Virus record (IMG/VR): IMGVR_UViG_3300027759_000005
Location: 1 to 64,000 of that record
DNA length: 64,000 nt
Reading direction: 5' to 3' (one strand)
Source: a virus
In this document: one piece after another, positions 53,523-62,521 of the stretch
How positions within the stretch are numbered: the stretch's first letter is position 1
Layout of the letters: each line of letters starts with the position of its first letter
Made by a program: the position numbers and the translations under genes
The notes under the pieces: model-generated
What the model was told of the DNA's origin: nothing
Databases searched by the model: none
What the model saw: the letters and a program-made list of their open reading frames with translations, nothing else

Positions 53523-53741
53523 TTAAAATTTACCTTTTGCTTTTTTAGTTATTGGACCTGGAGAACACGTCGGGTCATCAAATCTTAATTTTATTCCGTT
53601 TTTACCAGAACTAGATCCTTTTCCTTTTGGATAACCAGTTGTATCAAATGGTCCGTCCCAAAGAGCATTAGCTCCTACTCCTGACATTTTAGCTTCCTTA
53701 TCAAAAGAAGTCATTGGGTGTTTTATTTCTTTTATATTCAT
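53523..53741 (-). CDS. small virion-associated protein (72 aa)
   Basis: A 72-aa Gly/Lys/Ser-rich protein with HPMTSFDKEAKMSGVGANALWDGPFDTTGYPKGKG-type low-complexity sequence (residues 8-42) and a C-terminal CSPGPITKKAKGKF. The CSPGP motif resembles the SPxx motifs of neighbours. Probably a small virion component; function unknown. Confidence 0.5.
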   Translation of the reverse strand: MNIKEIKHPMTSFDKEAKMSGVGANALWDGPFDTTGYPKGKGSSSGKNGIKLRFDDPTCSPGPITKKAKGKF

Positions 53742-53746
53742 AGTTA

Positions 53747-54439
53747 TTAATTTGAAAGACCGTAATAAGGTGCTAGTGAATCTGTTTGTACTCCATTTGG
53801 ATTAGGTAACGGTGACATAGCACTGTCAACATCCGGTATCATTGGAGAGTTTGTACTTTGATCATTTAATGGGTTCATTTGTTGACCAGTCATAGGATCT
53901 ACATCTACTTGTGCAAGTGGAGTATTTGAATATGAACTATTAAAAATTCTTTGAACATTATCCATATTTGAAAAACCTCTAGGATTAATAGGCGCCATTG
54001 GTCTAGGACCAGTTGTATTATCGTAACTCATACCGTTTCTATTATTTATTGTATTTCTTATGTATCTTGGATTTCCTCTAACAACACTTGATTGTGGTTG
54101 TGATGTTTGATTTGGTCTTGGAGTAGTTGTAAAACCACTTGGATTTTGTAAGTTTCTAACAGCTTGATTCATACTTGCTTGGTTTGCTACTCCTGCAACA
54201 GAACTAAAAGCACTATTCATAAAACCAGTAGTAGGTTGATATGATTGATTAGCACTTGTATTAACAACTTGAGATGGAAAAGCTTGATTAGCAGCTGTTT
54301 GAGCAGCGTTTAATGTATTACTCATTACAGTTCCATTAGACTGATTAGGTTGAGCAGCGTTGGCAGCTCCCATAGCAGTCGTTAACAAACCACTTGCCAT
54401 AGTTTGTTTAAATGGTGTATTTTTTTTATTAAAACTCAT
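53747..54439 (-). CDS. Asn/Gln/Pro-rich low-complexity protein (230 aa)
   Basis: It starts MSFNKKNTPFKQTM, again the virion-type N-terminus. The rest is Asn, Gln, Thr, Ser and Pro-rich with few hydrophobic cores (NAAQTAANQAFPSQVV, PRPNQTSQPQSSV), so it is probably disordered. It may be a minor structural or internal protein. No domain recognised. It overlaps the winged-helix-like gene by 11 bases. Confidence 0.55.
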   Translation of the reverse strand: MSFNKKNTPFKQTMASGLLTTAMGAANAAQPNQSNGTVMSNTLNAAQTAANQAFPSQVVNTSANQSYQPTTGFMNSAFSSVAGVANQASMNQAVRNLQNPSGFTTTPRPNQTSQPQSSVVRGNPRYIRNTINNRNGMSYDNTTGPRPMAPINPRGFSNMDNVQRIFNSSYSNTPLAQVDVDPMTGQQMNPLNDQSTNSPMIPDVDSAMSPLPNPNGVQTDSLAPYYGLSN

Positions 54440-54884
54440 TGTTTCTTGTTTTATCTTTGTTAGTGTTTTCTATAGCAGTGATCATAACGGTATCAGTATA
54501 CGTTTTTCCACTCATTATAGAATTTCTATGACTAGTAGGTATATCTTCTATCCCTAACATTATACGGTACATTTTACTTATTAGTTGTTTACACTTAAAT
54601 GAAACTTTATATATGTTATATTTTTGAGTTGTATGGTTTCTTTCTCTCCATACCGTTATCCACCCATTTTTTAATAAATCGTTCCAGCGTCTATTGTTCC
54701 AACTATATGTATAAGTACCTGTTTTAAAGTCTTGTTTAGTGAAGAATTCCATGCAATCTAGATAAATAAGAAGTTCTAAATCTGCATCTGATAAATCATT
54801 GTTTTTACAAGCCCATTTTCTTATTATTCTATAATGTTTTAGTAAACCTAAATCTTTTATATCTCTTGGTTCTAAACGTGTCAT
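54429..54884 (-). CDS. winged-helix-like conserved protein (151 aa)
   Basis: Sequence blocks RDIKDLGLLKHYRIIRKWACKNNDLSDADLELLIYLDCMEFFTKQDF and WNNRRWNDLLKNGWITVWRERNHTTQKYNIYKVS resemble a MarR-like winged helix (helical first part, then a beta-wing with TTQKYNIYKVS). It is conserved in related phages. It lies in the late operon just after groES; a regulator or a structural protein reusing the fold are both possible. Confidence 0.6.
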   Translation of the reverse strand: MTRLEPRDIKDLGLLKHYRIIRKWACKNNDLSDADLELLIYLDCMEFFTKQDFKTGTYTYSWNNRRWNDLLKNGWITVWRERNHTTQKYNIYKVSFKCKQLISKMYRIMLGIEDIPTSHRNSIMSGKTYTDTVMITAIENTNKDKTRNNEF

Positions 54885-55141
54885 AAAACAACAACTACAT
54901 CACCTAATTTTATAACATGGTATGTTTGCTTGTCTTTTTCTATTTTATGTCCAGCGTGTCTATCATAAAATATGAAATCACCTTCTTTTATACCAACAAT
55001 CTCTTCTCCTACTTTAATAACTTTTGCTTCGACATATCTTATGTCCTCTCTTTGATTTTCAGCTAATAGAAGTCCTCCTTTTGTTTCTTTTACTCCTTCT
55101 TTTATCTTTTCTATAATCAAGAATTTACCTATTGCTCTCAT
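54881..55141 (-). CDS. groES: phage GroES co-chaperonin
   Basis: An 86-aa Cpn10: MRAIGKFLIIEKIKE, a mobile-loop candidate (VKETKGGLLLAENQRED), then YVEAKVIKVGEEIVGIKEGDFIFYDRHAGHKI and the C-terminal VIKLGDVVVVL. Length is close to bacterial GroES (about 97 aa) and T4 gp31. It overlaps the groEL stop by one base, so both are translated together. It would cap the phage GroEL, or host GroEL, to fold phage proteins such as the capsid. Confidence 0.88.
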   Translation of the reverse strand: MRAIGKFLIIEKIKEGVKETKGGLLLAENQREDIRYVEAKVIKVGEEIVGIKEGDFIFYDRHAGHKIEKDKQTYHVIKLGDVVVVL

Positions 55142-56685
55142 TATGCTCTTAAATTATTAATTACACAATCAGTTGACAATATTGTTGTGGCTACAGAAGC
55201 AGCGTTTCTTAAAGCACTTTTTGTAACTAACAAAGGATCAATAATACCCGCTTCAATCATATTCACGGTTTCACCTGTTATTACATTGAGACCATACCCA
55301 ACTTTTGATATTGTTTCTATTGAAGCATGCTCAATACCCGCGTTATCTAATATAGTTTTAAATGGTGCTCTTATTGAATCTAAAAGTATCTCTTCTCCCG
55401 TAGAAAAAGAATCTATATTATGAGAAGCGTTTAATAAAGCAATTCCTCCACCTGGAACAATTCCTTCTTTAATAGCTGCTTTTGTAGCACAAATAGCATC
55501 TTCTATTCTATCGGCTTTTTCTTTTAGTTCTATTTCTGAATTAGCACCAACTTTTACTAAAGCTATTTTTGCTGTTAATCTTGCTAATCTTTTTTCTAGT
55601 TTTATAACTGCATTAGCGTCTTTTGTTTTTGATAAAGAATTATTAATATCATCTATAATAACTTTTACCTCATCTTTTGTTTCTCCTACATGTAGGATTG
55701 TTTCTTCATGATTTGTAATCGACTTAATACATGTTCCAAGCATTTCTGGTTGAATTAAATCTAAATCATCACCTAGATCTTCATTTATTAATGTTGCTCC
55801 AGTTAACAAAGCCAAATCATCAAAAATCTCTTTTCTATTTACTCCATAAACAGGAGCGTCAATAACATTTACTTTTATATTACCTTTAGATTTATTCATT
55901 GCTAAAGTAGCTAATGGAACTTGTTCCATATCAGCTATAATAAGTAAAGATTTATTGTGTTTTATAATATACTCTAATACTGATTGAATTTGTCTTATAT
56001 TTTCTATAGGCGATTCAACTAGTAAGACTAAAGGATTATCTAGTTCTGCTGTTTTATTTTTTTGATTAGTAATAAAATGTGAGTTCTTTAAACCCATGCT
56101 ACATTGAACTCCCTCTACTACTTGCAGACTACATTCTGCATCTTGAGTGGTTTCCATCATAACAATACCAGTATTACCAACTGATCTAAAAGCGTCACCA
56201 ACTAGTTTTCCTAGTTCTGAATCGTTGTTTGTAGAAATTGCAGCTATTTGATCTAGCATTTTGTCATCTACTACAATAGAGTTTTCCTCTAAGTATTTTA
56301 CAACTTTTTCAACAGCTTTGTTAATACCTTCTTTAATACTTCTAGCGTTAGGATTTTCTACTGCATAAGCATTTTTTAAAATAGCATGAGCTAATACCGT
56401 TGCTGTAGTGGTGCCATCACCAGCTTCTCTAACTGTTTTTCTTGCCGCTTCCTTTAATAATGTTGCTCCCATATTTTCTACAGGATCTAGTAAAATGATT
56501 GAATCAGCTACTGAAACACCGTCTTTTGTGATAACAGGTTTACCAAAAGAATCTTCAAGTAATACACATTTACCACTTGCCCCTAGAGTAGAACTTACTG
56601 CTTTAGATAATTTTTCAATTCCAGCAAACACTTTGTCGCTTGCGTCTTTTCCGAAGTTTAAATTTTTAACTATTCCGTCTGACAT
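55141..56685 (-). CDS. groEL: phage GroEL chaperonin
   Basis: A 514-aa Cpn60: ATP-binding DGTTTATVLA at 90-99, AASTNND-type and EGIVPGGGIALL near 400, with all three domains in order. It lacks the usual C-terminal Gly-Gly-Met repeats, ending NNLRA, and is about 35 residues shorter than E. coli GroEL. The gene order groEL then groES is the reverse of bacterial operons. Phage-encoded GroEL is uncommon, and having both partners is rarer still; it may be adapted to large or hard-to-fold phage proteins. Confidence 0.93.
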   Translation of the reverse strand: MSDGIVKNLNFGKDASDKVFAGIEKLSKAVSSTLGASGKCVLLEDSFGKPVITKDGVSVADSIILLDPVENMGATLLKEAARKTVREAGDGTTTATVLAHAILKNAYAVENPNARSIKEGINKAVEKVVKYLEENSIVVDDKMLDQIAAISTNNDSELGKLVGDAFRSVGNTGIVMMETTQDAECSLQVVEGVQCSMGLKNSHFITNQKNKTAELDNPLVLLVESPIENIRQIQSVLEYIIKHNKSLLIIADMEQVPLATLAMNKSKGNIKVNVIDAPVYGVNRKEIFDDLALLTGATLINEDLGDDLDLIQPEMLGTCIKSITNHEETILHVGETKDEVKVIIDDINNSLSKTKDANAVIKLEKRLARLTAKIALVKVGANSEIELKEKADRIEDAICATKAAIKEGIVPGGGIALLNASHNIDSFSTGEEILLDSIRAPFKTILDNAGIEHASIETISKVGYGLNVITGETVNMIEAGIIDPLLVTKSALRNAASVATTILSTDCVINNLRA

Positions 56686-56739
56686 GATTTAATTTAATTA
56701 GATTGATATATGTATTATATCACTTGTTTTTATGTTTTT

Positions 56740-56874
56740 TTACCTTCCTTGACCTCTATAACTTTTTTTATATAGTTTTGAAGATTTTAAACTTGATGTT
56801 TTTGTTTTAGCATGAACACCAGGTCTTGATATGCTTTTTACAGTGCGTTCAATAGTCGTCGTCTGTTTCGCCAT
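56740..56874 (-). CDS. small basic conserved protein (44 aa)
   Basis: I use MAKQTTTIER at 56874 as start. The sequence ERTVKSISRPGVHAKTKTSS...YKKSYRGQGR is a small basic family seen in many phages (RPGVHAKTK and YRGQGR signatures). It overlaps the end of the spanin gene by 37 bases. Likely nucleic-acid- or virion-binding; function unknown. Confidence 0.65.
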   Translation of the reverse strand: MAKQTTTIERTVKSISRPGVHAKTKTSSLKSSKLYKKSYRGQGR

Positions 56875-57326
56875 AATAAATATATAATTAGTATTAATAT
56901 TAACCAGCAGATTATCCACCAATAATTTGCTTTTTTATCTATTTTTTTTGTTTTACCAATTACACTTTCTCTCACAGACGATTTAGACACTCCTACGGAA
57001 TCCGTACGTTTAATATTAGACTCTGTCTTGTTATTTCTATACGTAGTATTAACTTTATTTTTTTTTATCTTTAAAGACACGTTTTTATAAATCTTTCCAT
57101 CTATAACCATCTCTTTAGTAGAATCTAAAGGTTCAATACAAATTTCATCTGTATTTGTTTCTATGGTTATATTTGTTGAATCAACTACATTTTTTGTCTC
57201 TAAAGTTTTTACTTCAGCTTTTACTTCTACAACGCTATCTTTTTTTATTTCTATTTTGCTTACATCAACTTTACGGGAAGCGCAGGATGTTAAGACTATT
57301 AATAATAATAGTATAAGTTTTTTCAT
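56838..57326 (-). CDS. putative unimolecular spanin (162 aa)
   Basis: The N-terminus MKKLILLLLIVLTSCAS is a lipoprotein signal with lipobox LTSC (Cys15). The C-terminus has a transmembrane helix (YWWIICWLILILIIYLLW, about 135-152) and a basic tail. A lipoprotein attached to the outer membrane at one end and the inner membrane at the other is the definition of a one-piece spanin, which fuses the two membranes at lysis. The middle is charged and beta/coil-like. It lies directly after the putative lysin gene, as expected. Confidence 0.8.
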   Translation of the reverse strand: MKKLILLLLIVLTSCASRKVDVSKIEIKKDSVVEVKAEVKTLETKNVVDSTNITIETNTDEICIEPLDSTKEMVIDGKIYKNVSLKIKKNKVNTTYRNNKTESNIKRTDSVGVSKSSVRESVIGKTKKIDKKANYWWIICWLILILIIYLLWRNRRRLLNAL

Positions 57327-57328
57327 TA

Positions 57329-57712
57329 TTATTCAATTGTTATAGTTATATCTTTTGCCGCTTGCATTTTTTTAAATAATTTATCAAATGCTTTTCTAGA
57401 CTGTCCAATAAAGTTTTTACTTCTTACTTGACCAACCAATATGCAACCTTCCGTGTCGTGATTAGTATTTCCGCTATGAATACGCACTCCCTCAAAATTT
57501 GGTACATTTAATAATAAAGGCATTAATTTTTTAAATCTATTAGACTGATTTATTATAACCTTATAGGCTCCTTTAGGTATCGCTGTTTCGGATTTTATTT
57601 TTACTTCTCTTTCAATATCCTCTAACGTATAACATTCAAATACTCCGTCTATATATAGTTCACCTATAGTCGAAATATCAGTCCTGTGTATTCTTTTTAC
57701 TGTTATCTTCAT
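57329..57712 (-). CDS. DUF5675 / L,D-transpeptidase-like protein, putative lysis enzyme (127 aa)
   Basis: A 127-aa protein with IGELYIDGVFECYTLED, TAIPKGAYKVI and VRIHSGNTNHDTEGCILVG (H79, C90). The H...S/T..GC arrangement resembles the catalytic HxxN...GC region of YkuD L,D-transpeptidases and is the signature of DUF5675, which occurs in phages. Between holin-like genes and a spanin, a cell-wall role is the best guess; no classical lysozyme is seen elsewhere in the window. Confidence 0.7.
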   Translation of the reverse strand: MKITVKRIHRTDISTIGELYIDGVFECYTLEDIEREVKIKSETAIPKGAYKVIINQSNRFKKLMPLLLNVPNFEGVRIHSGNTNHDTEGCILVGQVRSKNFIGQSRKAFDKLFKKMQAAKDITITIE

Positions 57713-57875
57713 CTTTTTTATTTATTCTTATTTGTACCCAATCCCATATTTTCATTGATGTATATATTATTGATATTAACAATAACATAACTTTTAATTT
57801 TGCTTCCAAATTTGTAAAACTCATCATGAGTGTTAAAGTATTTAATAAATAAACACGTAAACTAGGTTGATCCAT
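57678..57875 (-). CDS. small membrane protein, holin/antiholin candidate (65 aa)
   Basis: The start MDQPSLRVYLL overlaps the upstream stop in TAATG; an internal start at MMSFTNLEAK is also possible. It has one hydrophobic helix (KVMLLLISIIYTSMKIWDWV) and a hydrophilic, charged C-terminus. In the lysis cassette this fits a holin or antiholin. It overlaps the DUF5675 gene by 35 bases. Confidence 0.6.
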   Translation of the reverse strand: MDQPSLRVYLLNTLTLMMSFTNLEAKLKVMLLLISIIYTSMKIWDWVQIRINKKDEDNSKKNTQD

Positions 57876-58057
57876 TATCTTTTTAATTTATTAACAATGT
57901 CCGTAAATCCTTGAATTCCTATATATGCCGTAGCTATCATCACCCAGTCCGATGATGTTAAATAACCTGAGAATAAACCCGCGCAAGCCACTCCAAATAC
58001 AAGCAGCTTTCTACTTATCCATTTGTTTAATAATATATCTAACTGCTCTTTGCTCAT
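57875..58057 (-). CDS. small two-TM protein, holin candidate (60 aa)
   Basis: A 60-aa protein with two hydrophobic segments (LLVFGVACAGLFSGYL and WVMIATAYIGIQGFTDIV) between charged ends (MSKEQLDILLNKWISRK, NKLKR). This is the layout of class II holins. It is directly upstream of the other membrane protein and lysin genes. Best holin candidate in the window. Confidence 0.65.
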   Translation of the reverse strand: MSKEQLDILLNKWISRKLLVFGVACAGLFSGYLTSSDWVMIATAYIGIQGFTDIVNKLKR

Positions 58058-58060
58058 GAT

Positions 58061-58492
58061 TTATACTATAGAAGTTATTATTCCATTAACAACCGTTATT
58101 GTTTTACCATCATTTGATGTAAAAGAATTACTTGCCGCCGTTTGCAAAGCTACCGTTCCGCTAGCATTTGGTAAATTCCAAGTTCTAGAGACTAAAGCGC
58201 TACTATTAAGATAAGAAGCAAATCCACCTTGATTGTATTGGAAAGATGTTCCTTCAACTGTACCATCATCATACAATTTAGCTCCTCCATCTGTATATAT
58301 ACTATAAGGACCAAGATCCACATCTTGAATTGCACCTATATATGGTACATTTCCTGCTGAATTATTTATTAAATTTACTAAATCGGAAACTAAAAATGAT
58401 TTTGTAGGATTACCTGTTTCATTTATTTTTGTTCCAAGTAATAGGTCTGTTGTTTCAATAGTAGCTTCTGGATAACTGTATAATATTGCCAT
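58061..58492 (-). CDS. fibre-related protein, short paralogue (143 aa)
   Basis: It begins MAILYSYPEATIETTDLLLGT, closely parallel to the fibre gene (MAIVYSYP...SDILVGT), and has RTWNLPNASGTVAL, which matches the fibre repeat LPDASGTxAL. This indicates a duplicated or trimmed fibre domain that may share an attachment site on the tail, or serve as a chaperone-like partner of the fibre. Confidence 0.65.
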   Translation of the reverse strand: MAILYSYPEATIETTDLLLGTKINETGNPTKSFLVSDLVNLINNSAGNVPYIGAIQDVDLGPYSIYTDGGAKLYDDGTVEGTSFQYNQGGFASYLNSSALVSRTWNLPNASGTVALQTAASNSFTSNDGKTITVVNGIITSIV

Positions 58493-58505
58493 AATTTATT
58501 TTTGT

Positions 58506-58667
58506 TTATTGTTTGTTATAAAATGTTCTTGTTTCAAAATCAAAATAAGGATTTTCCATTTCTTCAGTTAATAGTTCATCAATTAATATTTCATTTTCTA
58601 AAACATCAATTTCTATTGCAGTTGCACAAATTAACTTACCTGTATATTTATCTATTATTGATTTCAT
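58506..58667 (-). CDS. small acidic protein after the fibre gene (53 aa)
   Basis: A 53-aa acidic protein ([51 protein letters not shown]). Its ATG overlaps the fibre stop (TAATG). A small acidic protein right after a fibre gene could be a fibre assembly factor, but no family is recognised. Confidence 0.55.
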   Translation of the reverse strand: MKSIIDKYTGKLICATAIEIDVLENEILIDELLTEEMENPYFDFETRTFYNKQ

Positions 58668-61600
58668 TAGTTATTTATATTTGCCATTAAAAATGTTGAA
58701 CTTTCACCTGTACTACCCATTTGAATAGTAAAAAATAAGTATAATGTATTAGCAGTATTATAACTAGTATTAGAATAAGCTGCTGTATTTGAAATAACAT
58801 CAGAAATAACAGAAGTAGCAAATGGATAACCATATAAAGTATTACTTGCTAAAACAAAATTCCTTTGCATTAAAGCAAAAGAGTTAGCTGCTAAAAATGT
58901 AAATAAACCAATCTGTGTAGCCCCTGTTAAAGTATTTGAAGTATTTATTTTAATACGCATACTAACATTATTTGCTGTTGCTGATTTATTTACTTGAAAT
59001 AATAATCTTAATATATCATTAGTATTAAATGTACTTCCATTAATAGTTGCTGTAGCTACAATAGTTTCTGCTACAGTTCCTGTAACAGTTGTTTGAGTAG
59101 TATTTATATATTTATAAGGAGTAAAACTTAAAGCATTTTGTTTACCGTTAAATGTACTCCAATCTGTAGAACTTAAAGCTCCTCTGTTTGTTGCAGATGC
59201 TGTTGGTACATTTAAAGTGATTACAGGAGTTGTTGTTCCTGTAGCAACTGAACTTGATAAATCAGTACCACTTGTTCCTAAAGTTAAAGCGGCTACTGAT
59301 GTAACTGTTCCATTACCTTTTGCATTAAACGTACTCCAATCAGTTGAACTTAATGCTCCTCTATTTGTGGCACTTGCAGTAGGTAAATTAAATGTATGTG
59401 TTGTACCTGTGGAACTAATTCCAAAGTCTGTCCCACTTGTTCCTGTTGCTAATGTTTGTGCCGCTCCCGTTAAACTATTAATAGCAGTAATACCTGTACC
59501 AGCCATTATACCACTCTGTTGTGTAATAGTAAGTATAGTAGATTGTATAGCAGGATGTGGATATGGACTTGTTTGAACAGTTTGAGAATATATAGACATA
59601 TTAGCATCAGGACTTGCCCAATATAGTTCTATTATATCTCCTGCCACTAATTGAATAACATAATTCCAAGCGGCCATCATATATGCAGGGGAATTACCTT
59701 GTAAAGATAAATTACCTGCACTATATGGAACATCAGTTCCATTTTTTCTTAACCAAAAGTTTGCAATATCAACACCTGCATCACTCTTATCTAATTGAGA
59801 AGAAAACTGTAAATTGTAAATACCTGTATTAGCACATACAATTTGAGAAGTCATTGTCCCTGTATATGTAGCAGATGTCCTATTTTGTGATACCGATACC
59901 ACATAAGTACCTATTCCTCCTGTACCACTTGTAAATGCAGATATGAAAGTCCCTGCAGTTATACTGCCACCTGTTAATACCATTCCCACTTTTAATGTTC
60001 CTGACGTAACACCTGTAACAGTTAATATAGTTCCCGCTCCTGCACCACCATTATTTATAGTTCCTGTAAAAACAGCAGTTTCTGTTTGTAAAGAAAACCC
60101 ATTTGCTAAATCAGTAGTATCAAATTTTATTGCTCTTGGAGTATTTGCAGTTGGATTATCTTGTGTAGTAGAATCTGATATTGCTAAATAGTACCCTGTA
60201 GGTGTAGCAGCTGTATTTGTTCCCCATTTTAATCCTGTTGCAGTTGTACTATCTGCTATAAGAATTTGAGTATCAAGTCCTACAGGTAGTCTTGTATTTG
60301 TTGAATTAAATGTATATAAATCACCTTTAGTGGTAAGTGGAGATGTGCTTGTAGAAGAAAGTGTTCCTCCTGATAAAGTAAGTCCACTACCAATAGTTAT
60401 TTCTTCCATTACACCTGTACCTGCGGTACTTCTACCAATAAGTTTATTTGTAGACATTGATGTGGAAATAACCGGGGTTGTTCCTCCTGTTGAGGTAATA
60501 GGACTTGTTGCAGTAACAGAAGTTACTGTCCCAACACTCCAAGTTCTATCAGCACTTAAATCATAAGCAGTTCCATTTATAGTAAGCGTTCTACTTGTTG
60601 GTACACCACCTAATCCACTTAATGTATATGTAGGGACATTTAAAACCCCTGCTGTTAAAGTAGAAGATCCTGATGAACCTGTTGTTGTTAACGATGTGAA
60701 TGTAGCAGCGGGCGGTGTTGGTATATTTAAAGTACTACCTATAAATGTCGCTGACCCTGATCCAGTTGTTGTAAGCGTTATTGCGTTTTGTTTTGCGTTC
60801 CAAGTACTTGAACTAGCTATTCTTGAATCAGCTAACGTTCCTGTCCAACCCATTGTTAATGATACTCCTTGTAATAATGCTGTTGAAGGAGTTCCTCCTA
60901 ATGATATAGTTACATTGGTATCATTAGCACTTGTAAGGGCAGCGGGTGTTATTGATGGTATTTGCGATGTTAATGCCAAAGTCCCTGATGCATCTGGAAA
61001 TTGAATTGTTCTTGCCGCTGTTGTAACTAAATCTGATTTTAATTCAACATACCCAGTACTTCCATATGTATTTAACAATAATCCATCAGTAGCTGATAAT
61101 TGGGTCTGGAAAAGTTTTCCACTAACTAGATCATCTATAGCGGAATAGAAATTATTGTAACCAATTCCTGTTTGATATATTTCACCCGCCGTTATTAATC
61201 CAACATTAGTATATTGTTGATTAAGAGTAAGTCCCTGAGAAAAACTACTACCAATAACAATTTGAGTTAGTGAGGTATTCCCAGCTGTTAGTACTTGATC
61301 AAGCGTTGGTGTTGAACCTCCTCCATAAACAGGTATGTTAAGCACATTGCTAATTAACGTGGCAGGACCAGATGAACCTGTAGTTGTTAACGTTATTTGT
61401 GAAGGTATATTACTTGTTAAAGCAATTGTTCCAGAAGCATCTGGTAATTGATATGTTCTACTAGAATTCAATAATGAAGTAGAAAAATTACCTAATATAG
61501 AGTTTGATTTATATAAACTAAACAAACCCTGTTCTGCTTTTATTATAGAATTTGCATTTACATTTTTAAATACAAACGCATTGTTAGAAGCTGTTATTGG

Positions 61601-61855
61601 TAAATATGATAAATTTGATTGATCAAACAATCCAATACTACCAACTTCTGCACCTAGTAACGAAGTATTACCATTATGTAATACTGTATCTAGATTATTA
61701 TACGATAAGTTAACAATGAACAAACCTATATCTAATATATTGAAATTTTTAGTTTCATTTATAGGTTTACCAGCATATAGTTTTGTTGACGTACCTACCA
61801 ATATATCAGATGATAGTATCCCATCGTTCTGTGGATAACTATATACTATTGCCAT
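58667..61855 (-). CDS. tail fibre-like protein (1062 aa)
   Basis: A 1062-aa Thr/Ser/Gly/Asn-rich beta protein. The N-terminus ([22 protein letters not shown]) is shared with the 143-aa paralogue, suggesting a common virion-attachment domain. Repeats [12 protein letters not shown] and [12 protein letters not shown], and a duplicated block [18 protein letters not shown], run through it; the last 130 residues form a different domain, probably the receptor-binding head ([16 protein letters not shown]...). This is the repeat-rich style of Bacteroidota phage fibres. Receptor is unknown. Confidence 0.8.
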   Translation of the reverse strand: MAIVYSYPQNDGILSSDILVGTSTKLYAGKPINETKNFNILDIGLFIVNLSYNNLDTVLHNGNTSLLGAEVGSIGLFDQSNLSYLPITASNNAFVFKNVNANSIIKAEQGLFSLYKSNSILGNFSTSLLNSSRTYQLPDASGTIALTSNIPSQITLTTTGSSGPATLISNVLNIPVYGGGSTPTLDQVLTAGNTSLTQIVIGSSFSQGLTLNQQYTNVGLITAGEIYQTGIGYNNFYSAIDDLVSGKLFQTQLSATDGLLLNTYGSTGYVELKSDLVTTAARTIQFPDASGTLALTSQIPSITPAALTSANDTNVTISLGGTPSTALLQGVSLTMGWTGTLADSRIASSSTWNAKQNAITLTTTGSGSATFIGSTLNIPTPPAATFTSLTTTGSSGSSTLTAGVLNVPTYTLSGLGGVPTSRTLTINGTAYDLSADRTWSVGTVTSVTATSPITSTGGTTPVISTSMSTNKLIGRSTAGTGVMEEITIGSGLTLSGGTLSSTSTSPLTTKGDLYTFNSTNTRLPVGLDTQILIADSTTATGLKWGTNTAATPTGYYLAISDSTTQDNPTANTPRAIKFDTTDLANGFSLQTETAVFTGTINNGGAGAGTILTVTGVTSGTLKVGMVLTGGSITAGTFISAFTSGTGGIGTYVVSVSQNRTSATYTGTMTSQIVCANTGIYNLQFSSQLDKSDAGVDIANFWLRKNGTDVPYSAGNLSLQGNSPAYMMAAWNYVIQLVAGDIIELYWASPDANMSIYSQTVQTSPYPHPAIQSTILTITQQSGIMAGTGITAINSLTGAAQTLATGTSGTDFGISSTGTTHTFNLPTASATNRGALSSTDWSTFNAKGNGTVTSVAALTLGTSGTDLSSSVATGTTTPVITLNVPTASATNRGALSSTDWSTFNGKQNALSFTPYKYINTTQTTVTGTVAETIVATATINGSTFNTNDILRLLFQVNKSATANNVSMRIKINTSNTLTGATQIGLFTFLAANSFALMQRNFVLASNTLYGYPFATSVISDVISNTAAYSNTSYNTANTLYLFFTIQMGSTGESSTFLMANINN

Positions 61856-61856
61856 T

Positions 61857-62024
61857 TTACTTTCCTTTTACTTTTTTAAGGTTTGGATTTGATTTTTTTG
61901 CTTTTGCCGATGCGTTTCTTGTACTATTAGCTAATATTGCTCCTGCGCTTTCTTTAGAAATACCTTGTTTTTTGGCTATACTATTTTGGGCTGCTTTAAA
62001 ACCCATACCTTTTTTTTCTTTCAT
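61857..62024 (-). CDS. small basic conserved protein (55 aa)
   Basis: A 55-aa basic protein with [34 protein letters not shown], a recurring phage signature ([19 protein letters not shown]), plus a basic tail. It could bind DNA or the capsid. Its start overlaps the preceding 47-aa gene by one base. Confidence 0.65.
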   Translation of the reverse strand: MKEKKGMGFKAAQNSIAKKQGISKESAGAILANSTRNASAKAKKSNPNLKKVKGK

Positions 62025-62167
62025 TATTTCTTGGTTTTAGCTTTAATCTTTTTCTCCTCTTTAAGCATTGCTTTTGTAGGTTTTTTTCCGCTACCTCTAT
62101 TTTCTCTTATATTATCCCATAGTCCGCGTCTAGACACAGATCCATCTTTTCTTTTTAACAATTCCAT
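62024..62167 (-). CDS. small basic conserved protein (47 aa)
   Basis: A 47-aa protein with KRKDGSVSRRGLWDNIRENRGSGKKPTKAML, a well-recurring phage small-protein signature (SxRGLWDNIRxNxGSGKKPT). Highly basic. It lies in the first late genes and probably associates with DNA or virion. Function unknown. Confidence 0.7.
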   Translation of the reverse strand: MELLKRKDGSVSRRGLWDNIRENRGSGKKPTKAMLKEEKKIKAKTKK

Positions 62168-62520
62168 TTATCTAAAGCTAATTTTTTTCTTGTTGGTTCT
62201 CCGTTTGGTTTAGTCATAGGACCTGGCATACCAGACATCCTAGCACAAAAAGATTTACGTCTTTTAGCATCTTTACTACCTGGTTTTAATTCAGATGGTT
62301 TTTTAGTTACAGCTGTTTGTAGTTTACTACCTGGATGTTGTGCTCTGTAACTAGCAACTCCTTTAGCATTTAACCCACCTTTTGGGTCTTTACCTTCTTT
62401 ACGTGTCCAAGCAGCAGTTTTATGTAACGGACTGTGATCGCAACCACAACCTTCTCCAATAGTATAACCATTGTTCTTGCTTACACCTAATCCTTGAGGA
62501 CCTATACCTTTACTGTGCAT
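62155..62520 (-). CDS. conserved DUF6321-like virion-associated protein (121 aa)
   Basis: A 121-aa basic protein. GLNAKGVASYRAQHPGSKLQTAVTKKPSELKPGSKDAKRRKSFCARMSGMPGPM and the final LDKWNC are the signature of a phage family (DUF6321-type). It contains HSPLHKTA, a member of the SPxx motif group. C-terminal cysteine and cysteine clusters (GCGCDH, SFCARM) suggest metal binding or crosslinking. Role unknown, but it is a late gene. Confidence 0.7.
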   Translation of the reverse strand: MHSKGIGPQGLGVSKNNGYTIGEGCGCDHSPLHKTAAWTRKEGKDPKGGLNAKGVASYRAQHPGSKLQTAVTKKPSELKPGSKDAKRRKSFCARMSGMPGPMTKPNGEPTRKKLALDKWNC

Positions 62521-62521
62521 G

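Noticed and set aside
59217-59576. 119-aa and neighbouring + strand frames opposite the fibre gene
   Set aside because: They arise from repetitive Thr/Gly codons of the fibre read in reverse (Val/Pro-rich) and have no gene-like start context.
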